From Apricaphanius iberus (lineage: Eukaryota > Chordata > Actinopteri > Cyprinodontiformes > Aphaniidae), in NCBI GenBank assembly GCA_028564705.1, contig JAPXFQ010000494.1:1426001-1490000 (forward strand): a stretch of DNA of 64,000 nt, written 5' to 3'. The first letter of the stretch is position 1; each line of letters starts with the position of its first letter. Positions 36,120-48,149 of the stretch are shown one piece after another. The translations under genes and the position numbers were made by a program. Under the pieces are notes generated by a model, which was not told where the DNA came from, ran no database searches, and saw only the letters and a program-made list of their open reading frames with translations.

Positions 36120-36450
36120 CAAATGATGAAATCAAATGAAATCGCATGTAAAGGTCTCGTTTCTCCCCCAACCCACAGCGTACAATCCCTCTTTCGGACA
36201 GACACTAAGATGTATTTGAGCTCACTGCTTCTCGCAGCTGATACTGTGCAGAGCTGCTCGTCGTGCAGTCGAGGTGGGGCTTTTTGGCCCAGTGTATGGC
36301 TGTCTGACTCAGGATGGAGCGATGAGGATGGGGCATCCCACTCACCCTCTGCACGGCCGGAGACACTGCTGCTCTGCTGTCATGGAAACAGCAGCAGTCA
36401 CCACCACCAGCATGGGCCCATAATGCACACACAGACACACACACACACAC
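36120..36450. other. GC-balanced block upstream of nol4l, ending in (CA)n
   Basis: Non-repetitive sequence about 2.3 kb upstream of the nol4l start. Overlapping frames are open on both strands (131 and 81 codons), with Cys/Ser/His-rich, low-information products. A (CA)n microsatellite ends it at about 36426-36451. It could be a regulatory element; no coding evidence. Confidence 0.3.
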
Positions 36451-36724
36451 ACTGGGAACAAAATGAGATATTCTATGTGTACATCTTCCTCCTCAAACAT
36501 CTGCACACACTGAAATAAAAACCAAACACCTCAGCGGGCTGTTGAAGCCCTTAACATGTGAAAGTAACAGAAAATACACACTGTGTTTATACATGCAGTT
36601 CTTTCTTACTGGGACAAATGCTCCACAGGTGATAATTCACTGCTTATGCATGTTCTTAGACTGTTTTTATTTGTTCATCAGGGTGTGAACTCCTTATAGG
36701 GAACAAAGATACCGCTTCACAACT

Positions 36725-37010
36725 GTCACATGCAGAAGTATTCATACCACCTTTAAATGTTTCACATCTTTTATCACCGTACAACCATAAAAGGGGAATG
36801 AATTTATAGGGATTTTATGTGACATGTGTAAAAGTGAGGAATAGATGGAAAAGTAATGCACATTTTTTTAAAGTGAGACGTGGTGGTGGCAGATTCATGC
36901 TATGGGATGCTCTTATTTTGTTTTAGAGATAGGGAAGCTGGTCAGAGTTGAAAAGTAGATAGTTAGGCAAAAAAGAAGCTATTAGAGGCTAGAGGTTCAC
37001 CTTCCAGCAG
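36725..37010 (+). repeat. Fish interspersed repeat with Tc1-like scrap
   Basis: It starts with GCAGAAGTATTCATACCACC and has TTTATAGGGATTTTATGTGA, sequence typical of a widespread fish repeat. A GGTGGTGGCAGATTCATGCT stretch reads RRGGGRFMLWDA, like a degraded Tc1 transposase block. Relatives lie at 40680-41010 and, more diverged, near 42130 and 51600. Confidence 0.5.
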
Positions 37011-37021
37011 GACTCCTAACT

Positions 37022-37350
37022 AGGGGTGCATCGATCCGACTTTTTCAGTCCCGATATCTGTTGATACCTGATACCGATCCGATACAGTTGTTGAATTAAT
37101 AAACTGTATAACTTCCACCTTATACCTTTCTTGAAAAGACTGAAAGCACCAGACTTTCCTAACTGAACATAACTAAGACAAATCAACAGATGTAAAATAT
37201 AAAATTACCACAAAAACAAAATTTCAAGTGAAAAATGTATCTTTTTTTGTGAATTTATTGCAGATTTTCCTAATTTAGAGTATCGTTTCATTGTATAGGT
37301 TAAGTTTAACCGATACGATAAATGTACATTATTGGGGCCGATACCCAACA
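37022..37350. mobile_element. MITE of the TAGGGATGCA-CGATA family (right end lost)
   Basis: The left end is TAGGGGTGCATCGATCCGAC. The interior includes ATTTATTGCAGATTTTCC and GAGTATCGTTTCATTG, shared with the copy at 19770-20151. The right end fades after GGGGCCGATACCCAACACC. Confidence 0.6.
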
Positions 37351-37799
37351 CCAGTGAGTGTTTCACTTGAAATCCAATTTAGAATTTTGCAAAAGAAGAA
37401 AAGAAAACTGATATTCACAAGCGATCTTCATGCAGTCTGACTGAGCATTAGTTGCCCTGGGAAGAAAAATAGGCAAAAATAATTCAGCCCTGGATGTGGA
37501 AGGCTGGACATGTAAACCCAAGCTTAAACAGAAGGTGGTTCTACAACATGCCGGTTAAGACTAAACGAAAACCATGTGACAATTTCAGAGTTGGTCTATC
37601 ACGTTAATCACTATGGAAATACGTTAAAAGTTTGTAACAAGTCAAAAATGTGAAAACCTACATTTTTTTCTGAATGCTTCCTCATTTAGTATCATGACTT
37701 TAGCCACAGTTTCATATTTCACCATCAGAAATTTGTGTTTTTCACCGGATACATTCTGCACCCCCCACCCCACACCGTCTCTACATCGGACATTTTACT

Positions 37800-38506
37800 C
37801 CGCGTCTACATAACGCAGCCTTTCCTGCATATTAGCCAATAGTGGAGGTCTGCGTGTGCTTTCCTATGTGTAGTGGGGATCAGCAAGCAGCGCAGCGCAG
37901 TCCCATTCAAACAGGTGTGAGGAGCAGAGACGGTCCCAGGTGGCGCATGTTGGTCGGATACGTGGCTGCAGCCTGGAGCCCACATGAGCAACGGTGAGAG
38001 CATCTTTGGCGCTTTTCTGAGGGCTAAGCGAGCCGCATCCGAAAATAGTGTTGGCTGTTAGAAAGTAGGTCGATAGGAACTGAGAGCGACGGTTGTTTCC
38101 GCGCTTTTGTCTCTGCTCTTTGTTGTTTAGCGAGGACTGTGGTCTTTTTTTTTTTCCTTCACAGCCCACCCTTGTGTCTGTGGAGCCTTTTTTTACGCAC
38201 AGGTGGGAGATACCCGCTCAGCGTGTTGGACAGCCCCCCTCTCTCTTCTCTCTCTGCTCCTCAGCGGATGATATGAGGAAGTGACATTTTTTTTTTTACC
38301 GCTGCGGTTCGGGACAGCTCGGCTCCTCTGCAAACAGGTGTTCCGCTCTTCGGGTCACTTTTCACCAGGAAGCCAGTAGGAGGGGAGACGAAGCGTCCCA
38401 GAACCTGAAGGGAGGCTCTTGGACTCGGGACAGCCGAGGAGGGAAGAGGAATAAAAGCAAGAATAAGTCAGCTCTTTATTAGCTTGGACTGCCTGAACGG
38501 GCTCAG

Positions 38507-38566
<60 letters not shown>
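37800..38566 (+). promoter_or_regulatory. nol4l: Promoter and 5'UTR region of nol4l
   Basis: GC and CpG content rise sharply at about 37.85 kb and stay high to about 39.75 kb, as in a CpG-rich developmental promoter around a first exon. The frame is closed by TAG at 38480-38482, in frame with and upstream of the ATG at 38567, so the start codon choice is secure. The 5'UTR ends in a long GA repeat. No TATA box is evident, and the transcription start cannot be placed exactly. Confidence 0.55.
38510..38566 (+). repeat. (GA)n microsatellite abutting the nol4l start codon
   Basis: About 28 GA dinucleotides run without interruption straight into the start codon (GAGAGATGG). In the ATG's own frame the repeat would read as alternating Arg and Glu, closed upstream by the TAG at 38480. 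It lies wholly in the 5'UTR. Such repeats are length-variable and may bind GAGA-type factors or affect translation. Confidence 0.9.
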
Positions 38567-38573
<7 letters not shown>

Positions 38574-38908
38574 CGAAAAAGGCGTGCGTGGATGCGCCCA
38601 AGAGGAGTCGGAGTCCGGTCGTGCTGGAGGCTGAGATGTTCCGAGAATTTCAGGACTGGTGTCTCCGAACTTACGGGGACTCCGGCAAGACAAAGACCGT
38701 CACCCGGCGAAAATACAACAAAATCATGCAGACTCTGTTACAGAACGACGAGCCGGACGGGGTGTACGTCGACAACAGCCACATCAACGCCAAATTCAAA
38801 TTCTGGGTGAAGTCAAAGGGCTTTCAGGTCGGGACCAACGTTCTGGGGGAGCACAACAAGAAGGGAGCGCCAGGGAAGCCCGTCCTATACGTCCCGGTCA
38901 AGTCAACG
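38567..38908 (+). CDS. nol4l: First coding exon of NOL4/NOL4L-family nucleolar protein
   Basis: The exon holds 114 complete codons from ATG 38567 (GAGATGG context) to ACG at 38908 before the donor gtaaac, ending in phase 0. Residues 11-15 (PKRSR) form a basic nuclear-localisation-like cluster. Residues 28-47 carry FQDWCLRTYGDSGKTKTVTR, the hallmark of the NOL4-family N-terminal domain. NAKFKFWVKSKGF (74-86) and KPVLYVPVKST (104-114) complete it. The extra residues before the domain and the LLQNDEPDGVYVD insert (57-69) differ from NOL4 and favour the paralogue NOL4L. NOL4-family proteins are nuclear/nucleolar and expressed mainly in neural tissue; their biochemical role is poorly known. The remaining exons lie beyond the right edge: no second coding exon is visible in the next 25 kb. 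Reading on past 38908 gives only GT-repeat codons, so the frame continuing to 38971 is intron. Confidence 0.9.
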
Positions 38909-39111
38909 GTAAACTGTGTGCGTGTGCGTGTTTGCATGCGTGTGTGTCACGAACTGTCCCGCTGTAAGTAGTTGTCATGGTGCGGGCTGCACCCACGCAC
39001 CCGACAGGGGAATAAAATGACAACTTGTGATGCTTTTGTGGTCCCGATGAATCGCCACTTTGTCCATATCCCAACCAGAACAGCCCCGCACACTCTCCAC
39101 TCTCATCCCTT

Positions 39112-39125
39112 GCTGCCATAGCAAC
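39112..39125 (+). promoter_or_regulatory. RFX X-box-like site in nol4l intron 1
   Basis: GCTGCCATAGCAAC fits the RFX X-box consensus (GTNRCC, short spacer, RGYAAC) with one mismatch. It lies about 200 bp downstream of the first coding exon. It is a candidate binding site only. Confidence 0.4.
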
Positions 39126-39726
39126 GCCGGTGCCTCCTGGCAATGGCAATTGCAAAAAAAAAAAAAAATAAATAAAATAGAGGTAGGCCATCATCAGCGC
39201 TAGTGTGAGGTTGAAGTCCTGTCAGCAGCAGGCTGCAGAGACGGAGATAATTGATTATTTGATTATTAAAAATCATGTTTGTTTTTATTACTGCTGTTCG
39301 TGCCTCGTGCAGCCCGGTGTGGTACGCGCGCACGTGGATGGTGGATGCAGAGGCATGCCGGTGGGTCGGGTCTGGTCTGGTCTGTCAGGGTATACTCTTT
39401 AAGTGTCCACAACCGGGTGTAAGGCCACTTTATAGAGCGATGGCACGCTCTCTACTGCGGGGCTCGGCGGGCTTTAAATGTCTGGGATTCATCGGAGGAC
39501 GCGCGGCCCCCACTGTCCCATCCGAACCCTGAGCTCTCGCTTTGGTGCCATCATTCGTCTTCATCTTTAAAAGCGTGGATGTGATTCAAAACTGTCACGC
39601 ATGAGCCGTTTTTTAGAGGATGGGATGCCATAGTAGCAAGGCGGGCTGCGTTGCGTTGTCACCCCACTCCTCATTGTCCTGGGCAGGAGGGATGCGGCTC
39701 GGCTCCGCTCGGCTCTCTGGCAACTC

Positions 39727-39740
39727 GTTGCTCTGGCAAC
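39727..39740 (+). promoter_or_regulatory. RFX X-box-like site in nol4l intron 1
   Basis: GTTGCTCTGGCAAC resembles the X-box inverted repeat, with a perfect GGCAAC half and a GTTGCT half. It lies at the downstream edge of the CpG-rich promoter region. Confidence 0.35.
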
Positions 39741-40679
39741 ACCTGTGTGCAGCCCAGGATGGCCTGCCTCTGCCGCATTTTATTATCTGGGTTACATTCC
39801 GACATCATAACCAGCCCGAATGAAACTGTTCTCATGAAGCGGGAGCCGTTAAATGGGTCCCCTGCTCTTAATAAAGGCTTTTATTTTATTTATGGTTGTG
39901 CGTAAATTGGTGACCACGTGAAGCGAGGGGACAAAGGGTTCTTGCTCGGGACTGAGAGCGACCCACGCCCACAGTTGGTGCTCAGACTTCGTGATAGGTG
40001 GTGATGTTCCTGTCGGGTCACATCCTGTCCCGCTGTGCGGCTGCGCGGAGCGTCAAGGGTTAAATCACAAGAAAGATAAACATGTTCTTGATGAACTGTC
40101 AGCCAGTGCGCTGGCAGCCCTGTCTGTGTGAGGGGGGCCTGCTGTGCCATCCAACAGACAACCCCCATTCGAAACAACCGCCTTCCTGAATCATCCATCC
40201 ATCCATCCATCAGCACCACCCGCTCTGCTGGGACCAAGTCTCTATGTTCCTGAGAGCGCCGCAGAGCATTTTTATGTTAACAAACTGGACCAGATATTGG
40301 CCCGGATTAGAGGCTGAGCCGTTTGATTTGAGCTCAGCGGCTCTGATCCCTCCACAGGTGTTTTACCTGTCTGAATGGACGACTGAGATTTGGGCCAACT
40401 GCCTTCTCAAAACTCCTCTAATCTCTGCAGGATATTATGTTTCCCTGTGGGCAGGTGGTGCAGGTGCAGATGGTGCCTGAAATGTGTTGTTGATTAGTCC
40501 CCCCCCCCTCTTTTTTTTAAAGAAAAAAAATTCTGTGCCTGTTTTTTATTCTAAAATATTGTCAGACATACAGTAGGCCTATATATCAGAACAGCCACAT
40601 TTCATGGGCATCATATGGGTTATCTGGAGTGTTTTTAAAAAAGTGTTCAAGTCCCTGTGCAATTTTTCACATATGACAT

Positions 40680-41010
40680 TAAAACCACAAACTGCAATTG
40701 ATTTTATTGGGATTTTCAGTAACAGAACAACACAATATACTGCAGTTGTGAAGTTATATAAAAATTATTCATGTTTTTCATAAAGAGTGTTTTTCATTCA
40801 GAACTGTTTTCAAATCTTGTGAGACTTTGCCCGGACTTTGACTGGACCATTTTATATCTGAATAACTTGATATCTAAACCATTCCTTTGTAGCTCTCTCT
40901 GAATCTGGTTCATATCCTTTTGCTTTCTATAAAAAGGATCCCCCCATGCATGATGCTGCCACCACCATGCGTCACCATGGGTATGGCGTGTTCAGTAGTG
41001 TTGGGATAGT
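40680..41010 (+). repeat. Fish interspersed repeat (same family as 36725)
   Basis: It has ACCACAAACTGCAATTGATT, TTTATTGGGATTTTCAGTAA and CATGATGCTGCCACCACCAT. This order is seen in a widespread fish repeat. Diverged pieces recur around 42140-42180. Confidence 0.5.
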
Positions 41011-41256
41011 CGCTTTTTCTATTATATTTTTACACTGTATTTAAAAATGTGATTGCATTCAGTTTTTGTGTGCTATTTATTAACAGTTTACTTTTTATTA
41101 CTAAAGAAGCATCTTTGATCAATTGTAAGTCGTTCTTGTGTTTTGTTTCTTTTTTGATTGTTGGACTTCAACTGCATACGATCTGTTCCCATAGTAACCC
41201 GCACAATATTTTAAAATAGTTTCTACGATCACTTTCATTATTATCACATTAACCTC

Positions 41257-41658
41257 TTAAGCCCGAGGCTGTTTTCCCTCCGTATTTGGCATTCTTACAC
41301 TTTTGAAGGCTTTTTACAGCTTGTAAAAGGTCTAAAATGTTTAAATTGCCCTCATATAATAAGAAGCTCTATGGGAATACTTTGAATGTGTAAATTCTCA
41401 AGGAAATCATAGTGGGCATGAGTACTTGATGTTGAAAGGCAGAAAATGTGAAATATGATTATGAATTCCGCCTGAAAAAATACACATTAGCAGTTTGTTT
41501 TCATTGTAAAGAAGGAAATAAACATCATAAATAGTAACTACTCACTCTTATTGACTTTAGACCAACTCTTGGTGTCTGTAATAACAAATAATTGAAAGCT
41601 GAAAGTTAAGTGTTACTCTAGGGGACGTACCCCCAAAAATGGGGGCTAGCGGGCTTAA
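41257..41658. mobile_element. Possible MITE with TTAAGCCCG termini
   Basis: TTAAGCCCG at 41257 and its exact complement CGGGCTTAA at 41650-41658 bracket a 400-bp AT-rich interior. The left TIR is followed by AGGCTG; no clear target-site duplication was seen. The termini are short, so confidence is modest. Confidence 0.45.
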
Positions 41659-44600
41659 ATGTTTAAATACCAGGAATATTGTGATAAACCTCTAAGGGAG
41701 TATTGTTTGATGCAAATGCTGAACTTCAGAGGGTTTGTGAATTTTGCTCCTCTACTAGAAACCCTAGATTTGTAGAACATAGCATACCAACTGAGTTATG
41801 AATCTCTTTAGCACTTCCTCAGTCACTATGGTCCTCATGGCTGCTTCTCCAATTATTGCTCCTTTTTGCCCAAATCTCTAGGTTTCGGTGGATGGCCATA
41901 TTTTGTTAGGTTCTCAGCTCTGACATACACATGACATACTTTCTCCAACGTCCCGTCATGGATTGAACAATCCTCTGGGAGACAATCAAACATTGGGATT
42001 ATAATTTTATCACCTAACTCTTCTTTAACCTTCTCCATACTGACCCATCTGGTCGGAAGGCAATTCTATATACCGGTGTTAGAGCAAAATGGGGGATGAT
42101 AACAAATGCAACCTAATCTTACACTTAACAGAAATTATCCCCCACAGCATGATGCTGCCACCACTGTGGAGATATAATGTAGTCACCTTTGATCTGACCA
42201 GATTACCTTCCTTAAAATATTGACTGGGTCAGAATTTGATAGCTGTATAATTTTATTTGTGACAAGTGGCCTAAACCATAACTTCACGTATGTTTTCTAT
42301 GTTTATTAGATCAGATGATCTGTTTACGTCAGATATAAATGTTTGCACCGGGGGAGGTCTTGTAATCTGTTTTCAGTAGAACAAAAAAATTAGACCTCCA
42401 AGAAAGTCAGAAATGTGTATCTGCCTGTTAAAGCCAGATTGGCATGATTTTATAAAATCATGACGATAAGAGTATTAAAACTGAGCACATAATTAATAAT
42501 AAGAGAGATATAAAAGTAAAAGAAACCAATATTTAAATACATGGTATGCAAATTAGATAATCAACATGAAATAAACAATGTTAAACAAAATTAAGATAAT
42601 TTTAAGATAAGAAATTACGTGAGTTAAGCTACTAAAAGTCTGCTAAAAGCCAAACCAAAGATTTGTGTTTTAAAGATCAGTTTCTTTTTAAGGCCCGTTG
42701 GACAACAGTACAGGAGAAATATCAAACAAAAGCAGGCTGATAAATGCTCAGTCCTCCTAAAATAAAATGTATTCGGCTGTATACCGAGGGGAGTGCACAT
42801 GTTTTGCAGCTAATATCATAAGGCATCGGGGGGGAAGCCTCCCCCTGACTCAGCTCCGCTTGGGAAATTTAAACAACAAACAAAATATCAGCCAACACAA
42901 GCTGCTCCTAATGATGACTCAGAGGCCACAAATCAACCAATTTACTTGCATGTTCGTGCATCAGAAAACACGATTCCTGCTTCAGCTTCTGTTTGTGGCT
43001 TTTATAAATAGGCTTGTCCTGGGCCAGTGGAACAGTGACATACACGTGCAGACAGACAGACACACACATACATACACAGACGCAGCGGTCGGTGGCTGCT
43101 TGCAGGGCTGCAGGGCCGGGGGGCGTCTCTGTGCTCTCTGCTCGAGCACTGGAAGCCCCGCTGCAGCTGCTTCCAGGGTGTGCCAAGTTTCTGTATGGGG
43201 GCAGACACGGGGCTAAATGACAGGAGGCTGGGTGGGGGGTAGGGATGGATCCCGGCTGATGTGAAGACAGAGAGGGTCTCTTCTGTGTGTCGCTGAAGCA
43301 CACAAGGGCGACTTCAGTGTTTGGCGGGACAGAAGGGCAGGGCGTAGCAGCACAGTCTCTGTGCTGGCGGCCTCGGATCAGGCCGGACACATAGATATTT
43401 CCTTTTTCTCCCTGTGTGTTTTCCTCCGTTGCTCAGAGAATCCACGCAGACCTCGGTGTGGAGATGCAACCTCGTTTAGCTCTCATTATGTCCTGATTAG
43501 AGGATGCTACAGAGGAGGAGGGGACCAGAGACAGACACAGAGATGCGCTACAGAAGTGCACACACGTTGCAAACGCAAGCCTTTCACCAAGTATGGCCAA
43601 TTTTCAAAGGAAACACTTAAACGCCATGTGCATTTTCCTATTGCTTTCTGTTGCCATGCCAACTGAAATCTGTAAAATGGTTTTCATTTCTTCACATAAA
43701 GAAACACTTCCTATATTGTTAGGCCTGAAGCTGGAATAACTGGCATTGACTCAGACGAGCGACAGAGAAACATCCAACATTTTTGTTTACCTTGACTGAT
43801 GTGTTCATTTAAAAAACAGCCCCAAACTGATAGTGGCAGATAGATGTGTTGATCAGGTAACTATTAAGCTGGAAGCGGTTTCATTGATTCAATGTTTCTT
43901 TTTACCCCCAAATGACCTTACATGGGAATTTTATGCAGTTTTGAAAAGTATAGAATTTGCTTTGTACAATTTTCCAGGTCTGGATAAGTATGGAAAAGAA
44001 AATTGTCTGAGAAAAGCATTACATTTTCCCGACTTTGTTTTCCTTCTTTCTAAAATAAAAACATCTACTAATGGTTAATACTGTAAATTTGATAGTTTTA
44101 TGTTATTTTCTAATAAACCAATATGCTTTATCCTTAATTTAGTACATCATATTAGCATATTAGCAGTTTTTAACTTACTAACTGAATGGAAACTCACTCC
44201 AAAAAATAAAAAAGATCAATTTACTGTTTTTTGTGTCTGCAGACATGTTTAATCTCAGGTTGTACTGCACCTGTGGTTCTTAAACCAGGTTGAAAATGCT
44301 CAGCAGAGCATTCAATATGCTATTTTATGGAAGTTTCATGAGCCAAACAAATTTATAAAATTTCACATTCTATTCTTTAAAGGATTTTCAAGTAGCTAAG
44401 GATTCTGGTTTTGAAATAGAGTTGACCTAAGTTATTCCAGATGCCAGAAAAGCAGTTGCCTTATTAAATAGTCTGTAGACCTAAAGTACATTTCAGCATT
44501 GTGTTGTTTCAGTATTTATCAAGCCTACAGTTAATGAGACCCAATTATTTTTTAAGCAGCTTCAAAGGTAATATCTTGCACTTAAATGACTGAAAAAAAT

Positions 44601-45035
44601 CATAACAAAATCTAAAACTATGACTGGAAAAGACAAGACTTTCATACTGATTATGAATAATCCTGTTTTCAAGCTGCAGAATGTCTTGCAGATGTGCCCT
44701 GCAAAGAATAGGGAGGGGAGCTGAAAGTCCCTACCTTCTGTTTTTAACAATCTGTCCCAGAGCCCCAGAAGGAATAGGATTCTGAACTTTATCAGACTCC
44801 TTACGCCTTCTGCATGAAGCTTTTGAAATGCTACCAGACAAAAAGTACCACAACATCAAAGCAGAACAACAATGAAGCACTTTGTATTACTAAAATGACA
44901 TTATATGTTTCCAGCGATAGTTTTAATTTCATAGTATTTATACAAAAATTGTAAACTAAATTGTCAAGATTGCACAATTTGCACAAAAGCATTATTTACT
45001 CTTTTTAAATTTCATGCATAAACTTAGTTGAAAAT

Positions 45036-45314
45036 TAGGGACGCAATAATACCACTTTTTTCGAAATGATACGATACCGATATTTCTGTCTCAGTACCTG
45101 CCGATACATTTACCACAGAAAAAAAAATCTAATGAATTGGAACACAGTTTTTTTTCTCTCTGCTTATTACATCGATAGTGAACTTGATAAAAAATAAAAT
45201 ATAAAAAAAAATGACCACAAAAATAAGAAAACATTGTGAAATTATTGCAGAATTTCCACATTTTAAGTATCAGCCCCTATACCAGATACCAGTATCTGTA
45301 TTGGTGCATTCCTA
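45036..45314. mobile_element. MITE of the TAGGGATGCA-CGATA family
   Basis: The left end is TAGGGACGCAATAATACC and the right end GTATTGGTGCATTCCTA. The flanks TTGAAAAT (45028-45035) and CTGAAAAT (45315-45322) match 7 of 8. The interior shares TGTGAAATTATTGCAG and CACATTTTAAGTATC with the other copies. Confidence 0.75.
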
Positions 45315-45639
45315 CTGAAAATACATGTAAACACTAAATAATTTGACCATTTAACATTGTTTATCGCAGATGATATTACAGACTTTTGCTGTTCGGCAGT
45401 TTATAGAGGAACAAAGGAAGAGAACGATGTGCGGTGCTATAATCCCTTGTCGATAAAGATTAAAAATGTTCTTTTACGTCTAAGCTGCCAATTCAAAATT
45501 CCACAAAGGACTTTATTTTTATTAAATTTTTTTACGTGTCCTGTCTAGCACTTTGCTACTCAGAATTGGTGTCTGAGAACCAAGTACAAGCCTTACAGAT
45601 TTGTGTGTGTGTGTGAGCATGCAGGGGTAAATAAGGTTG

Positions 45640-46830
45640 ATTGATAGCTGGTGTAAGGAGCCGTCCATCCGTCCTACAGGAATTGACGCAGACATGAAGG
45701 AGGTCGGAGACGTATACGTCCAGAGCCCCCCAGAGCGTAGGGGCCACAAGTGGACCAGCGCAGGGCCGACCACCCAACAAGAGAGGAACAGATGGAAGCC
45801 CCAGGGGAACACCCATCAGCTACAATGCCGTGGCCCAGGAGATAGCAAGGACGAGCCCGCGGGCCCCGCCGGTAACCGGCTACACCAGGGCGGGCCCGGC
45901 CCAGGACCCGGAGGCCATGGGGATCAGGGGCGTCCCGCCCCGCAGCAGGGCCCCGACCAGGGATCAGCCGACGAGGGTTCCCTGCCGCCACTGCAAGGCA
46001 GGAGGGACCAGCAGCCGGCTGACGGACGAAACACTCCACCTCCACCCTGGGCCAATCCCTACCGCCAACACACAAAAAACCCCTGGAACAAGGAGACAAA
46101 CCCCCCTGCCCACCAGAATGGGGACAAGCAGGCCTCCAAAGCCGCCACCATGGCTAGAATAGCCCACCAACCCAGGTCTCCTACCAGACGGTCTGATTTA
46201 CTCCCGCAGACTCCAACCGCTGATGGTCAAACGAACAGGGGGTGGGAAGACCACCAGCCTCTCTCCCCTTGCTTGAATGTTATGTTGTTGCGTGTTGTTC
46301 TAATGTGCACTTAAAACAGAGGGGTGGGACATGGGAATGCTACCAGGCACCCCCATGTCCCATCCCGGGCCATCCGTGATGCAGTTAAGCAGTGGGCACC
46401 GGCACCAGAGGCGAGACTCTTTAAAGGGCTCCGCCTCTAGCACTGAGGTGTATCTACCGCAAGGTCCCTACATGTGTGTGTCTCATGTAAATGTTGCGAG
46501 TGAAAGTGTCTAAGTTGTACAGTAAAATTGGGACCCAGGCCGCCACCGAGCAGCGAAGACGGAAACTCCTCCTCTCACCCCAGTGAAGTGCCCACGCCCC
46601 AAGGCCCTATGTGAATGGTATAATGAAGGAGCAGGTCGACAAAGGCGTCCGGGGATGGGGAGGAAACGACTGGGGTGACACAATGCTATCCCCAGGGAGC
46701 CAACTCCCATGCTGTCTCAAATAGGCACCCCTGTTCAGCACGATCCACCAGGGGTGGGAGGCCCCAACACGTCAAAGTCGGGGCCCACGGCCGCGGCACC
46801 ACCAGTTAAAAACAAAGGACTTTAACTGAA
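45640..46830. other. GC-rich unassigned block with a 225-codon frame
   Basis: A sharp compositional island of roughly 1.2 kb, rich in GGGCCC-type motifs, inside AT-rich intron. A plus frame (45637-46314) is open for 225 codons and is Pro/Gly/Gln-rich. Overlapping frames on both strands are also long, which is expected of GC-rich DNA lacking A/T-rich stops. No domain is recognised. It may be part of a LINE or other transposon untranslated region. Confidence 0.4.
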
Positions 46831-48149
46831 CAAGTGGAAAAAATGTGTTATGGGCCCTTTGATAATAGTATTAGGATTGTATCCTGTAGAAAATCTATGA
46901 ATGACAATATTTTTCCAATTTATGCATGTAGGCCTATTAACTTTACTTGAATCTTGGGAAAGTCAGTAAAGTGTACAACTTAATGTATTTATAGTTCAAA
47001 ATTAGGGGGCATGCTTAGTTTTGATGCATTTGACATACTGGGTGGTGAAAATTGGCCGATGTCAAGCTTTGGTTGACCAACTCTAGGTAGGGCTGGGCGA
47101 TATAGCTAAATTGTTATATCCCGATATAGCTCAGTTTATATACCGATAATGATATACTTCACGATATAGCAATTGTTCTGTTATTTCAGTAGTTTATAAA
47201 AATTTACGAGGTGGAAATGCAATTTTAAATGATAGATGACAATAACACCACCCAGACTCATGTTGTGATCTCCTTCCATCTGTGGGCGCTATGGATATCA
47301 GTGATCTTTTAGGAGAGCGGCTCAGCTTTGCACTCTGCCTTTGAATTAAACACATTATTTTAAAAGCATCCAAATTTTGCTGCGATACCTGCTGTCACTC
47401 ATTTTTTTAACTTTACAGCATGTTTTGGACGTAGCGTTTTTTCTCTCTCTCTCTTCTTGCACCCTGTAGTTTTTATTTGTTTCACTATCTTTGTGTCTCC
47501 TATGTAAAAGAGGGGTGTTATGTTGATATGTGTTCCTCTATCAAGATGTGTTTCCGACTCCACCAACACGCGAGGCGGCGGCTGCTCCTCGTAAATGTTA
47601 AACAGATAGATCACGGCAGCTTCAGGCACTGGTTACTGACTAGTAGGATTAGGAAAATAGTCAAGTTTTGGTTATCGATCCCATTTGGATATAAGAAGAC
47701 AGACGCAGATCAGACAACAGTTGTTTGTAAAGTTTACCAGCTCCCGGTCCGACCAATGGACTCCAACACTACACATTTATTTTATCAGCTGCTCAAGAAC
47801 CAGAACAACGAATACAGAGAGAGTCAATGAGCGAAAGCAGTGTCGAGTCGTGGCGGAAGCTCTGATAAACTCTAGATACAGACACTGCAGCACAGCACTG
47901 ATGTGTTGCTAGTGAACGAAACGGCTTTTAGAGTCAGTGTCGTTCTCTCGGAGAGACACTTCTTTTCTGTACAAGCTGCGTGTCGGGAGGGGAGGTGAGA
48001 CACGCGGGGAGACCAACTTCGGATTGTCTGATAATCTTGTATAGATCCTTGAGCTGAAATGTGTTGGTTACCATCTTGCTCCCTATTTTTTTTTTCATGT
48101 ATTGCAGCATGCGCAGGAATGCAAAAAAGCGTAATCTTGACGTAATTTC

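Noticed and set aside
37984..37993. Short ATG-AGC-AAC-G exon with gtgaga donor as an alternative nol4l first exon
   Set aside because: It would leave phase 1, incompatible with the phase 0 junction used by the real first exon, and there is no other support.
38484..38810. Frame starting at TTG through the GA repeat and over the nol4l exon
   Set aside because: It is out of frame with the conserved NOL4-family protein, starts at a non-ATG codon, and its Arg/Glu run is just the GA repeat.
38909..38971. Extension of the nol4l frame past the donor
   Set aside because: It reads through GTGTGCGTGTG intron sequence. The gtaaac donor follows the conserved VPVKST end exactly.
42767..43390. Frames of about 150 codons on both strands
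   Set aside because: Low-information Cys/Ser/His-rich products with CA-repeat content; no known domain or splice logic.
45637..46314. 225-codon Pro/Gly-rich protein
   Set aside because: No domain, frames open on both strands, and explained by high GC. Kept only as an unexplained GC-rich block.
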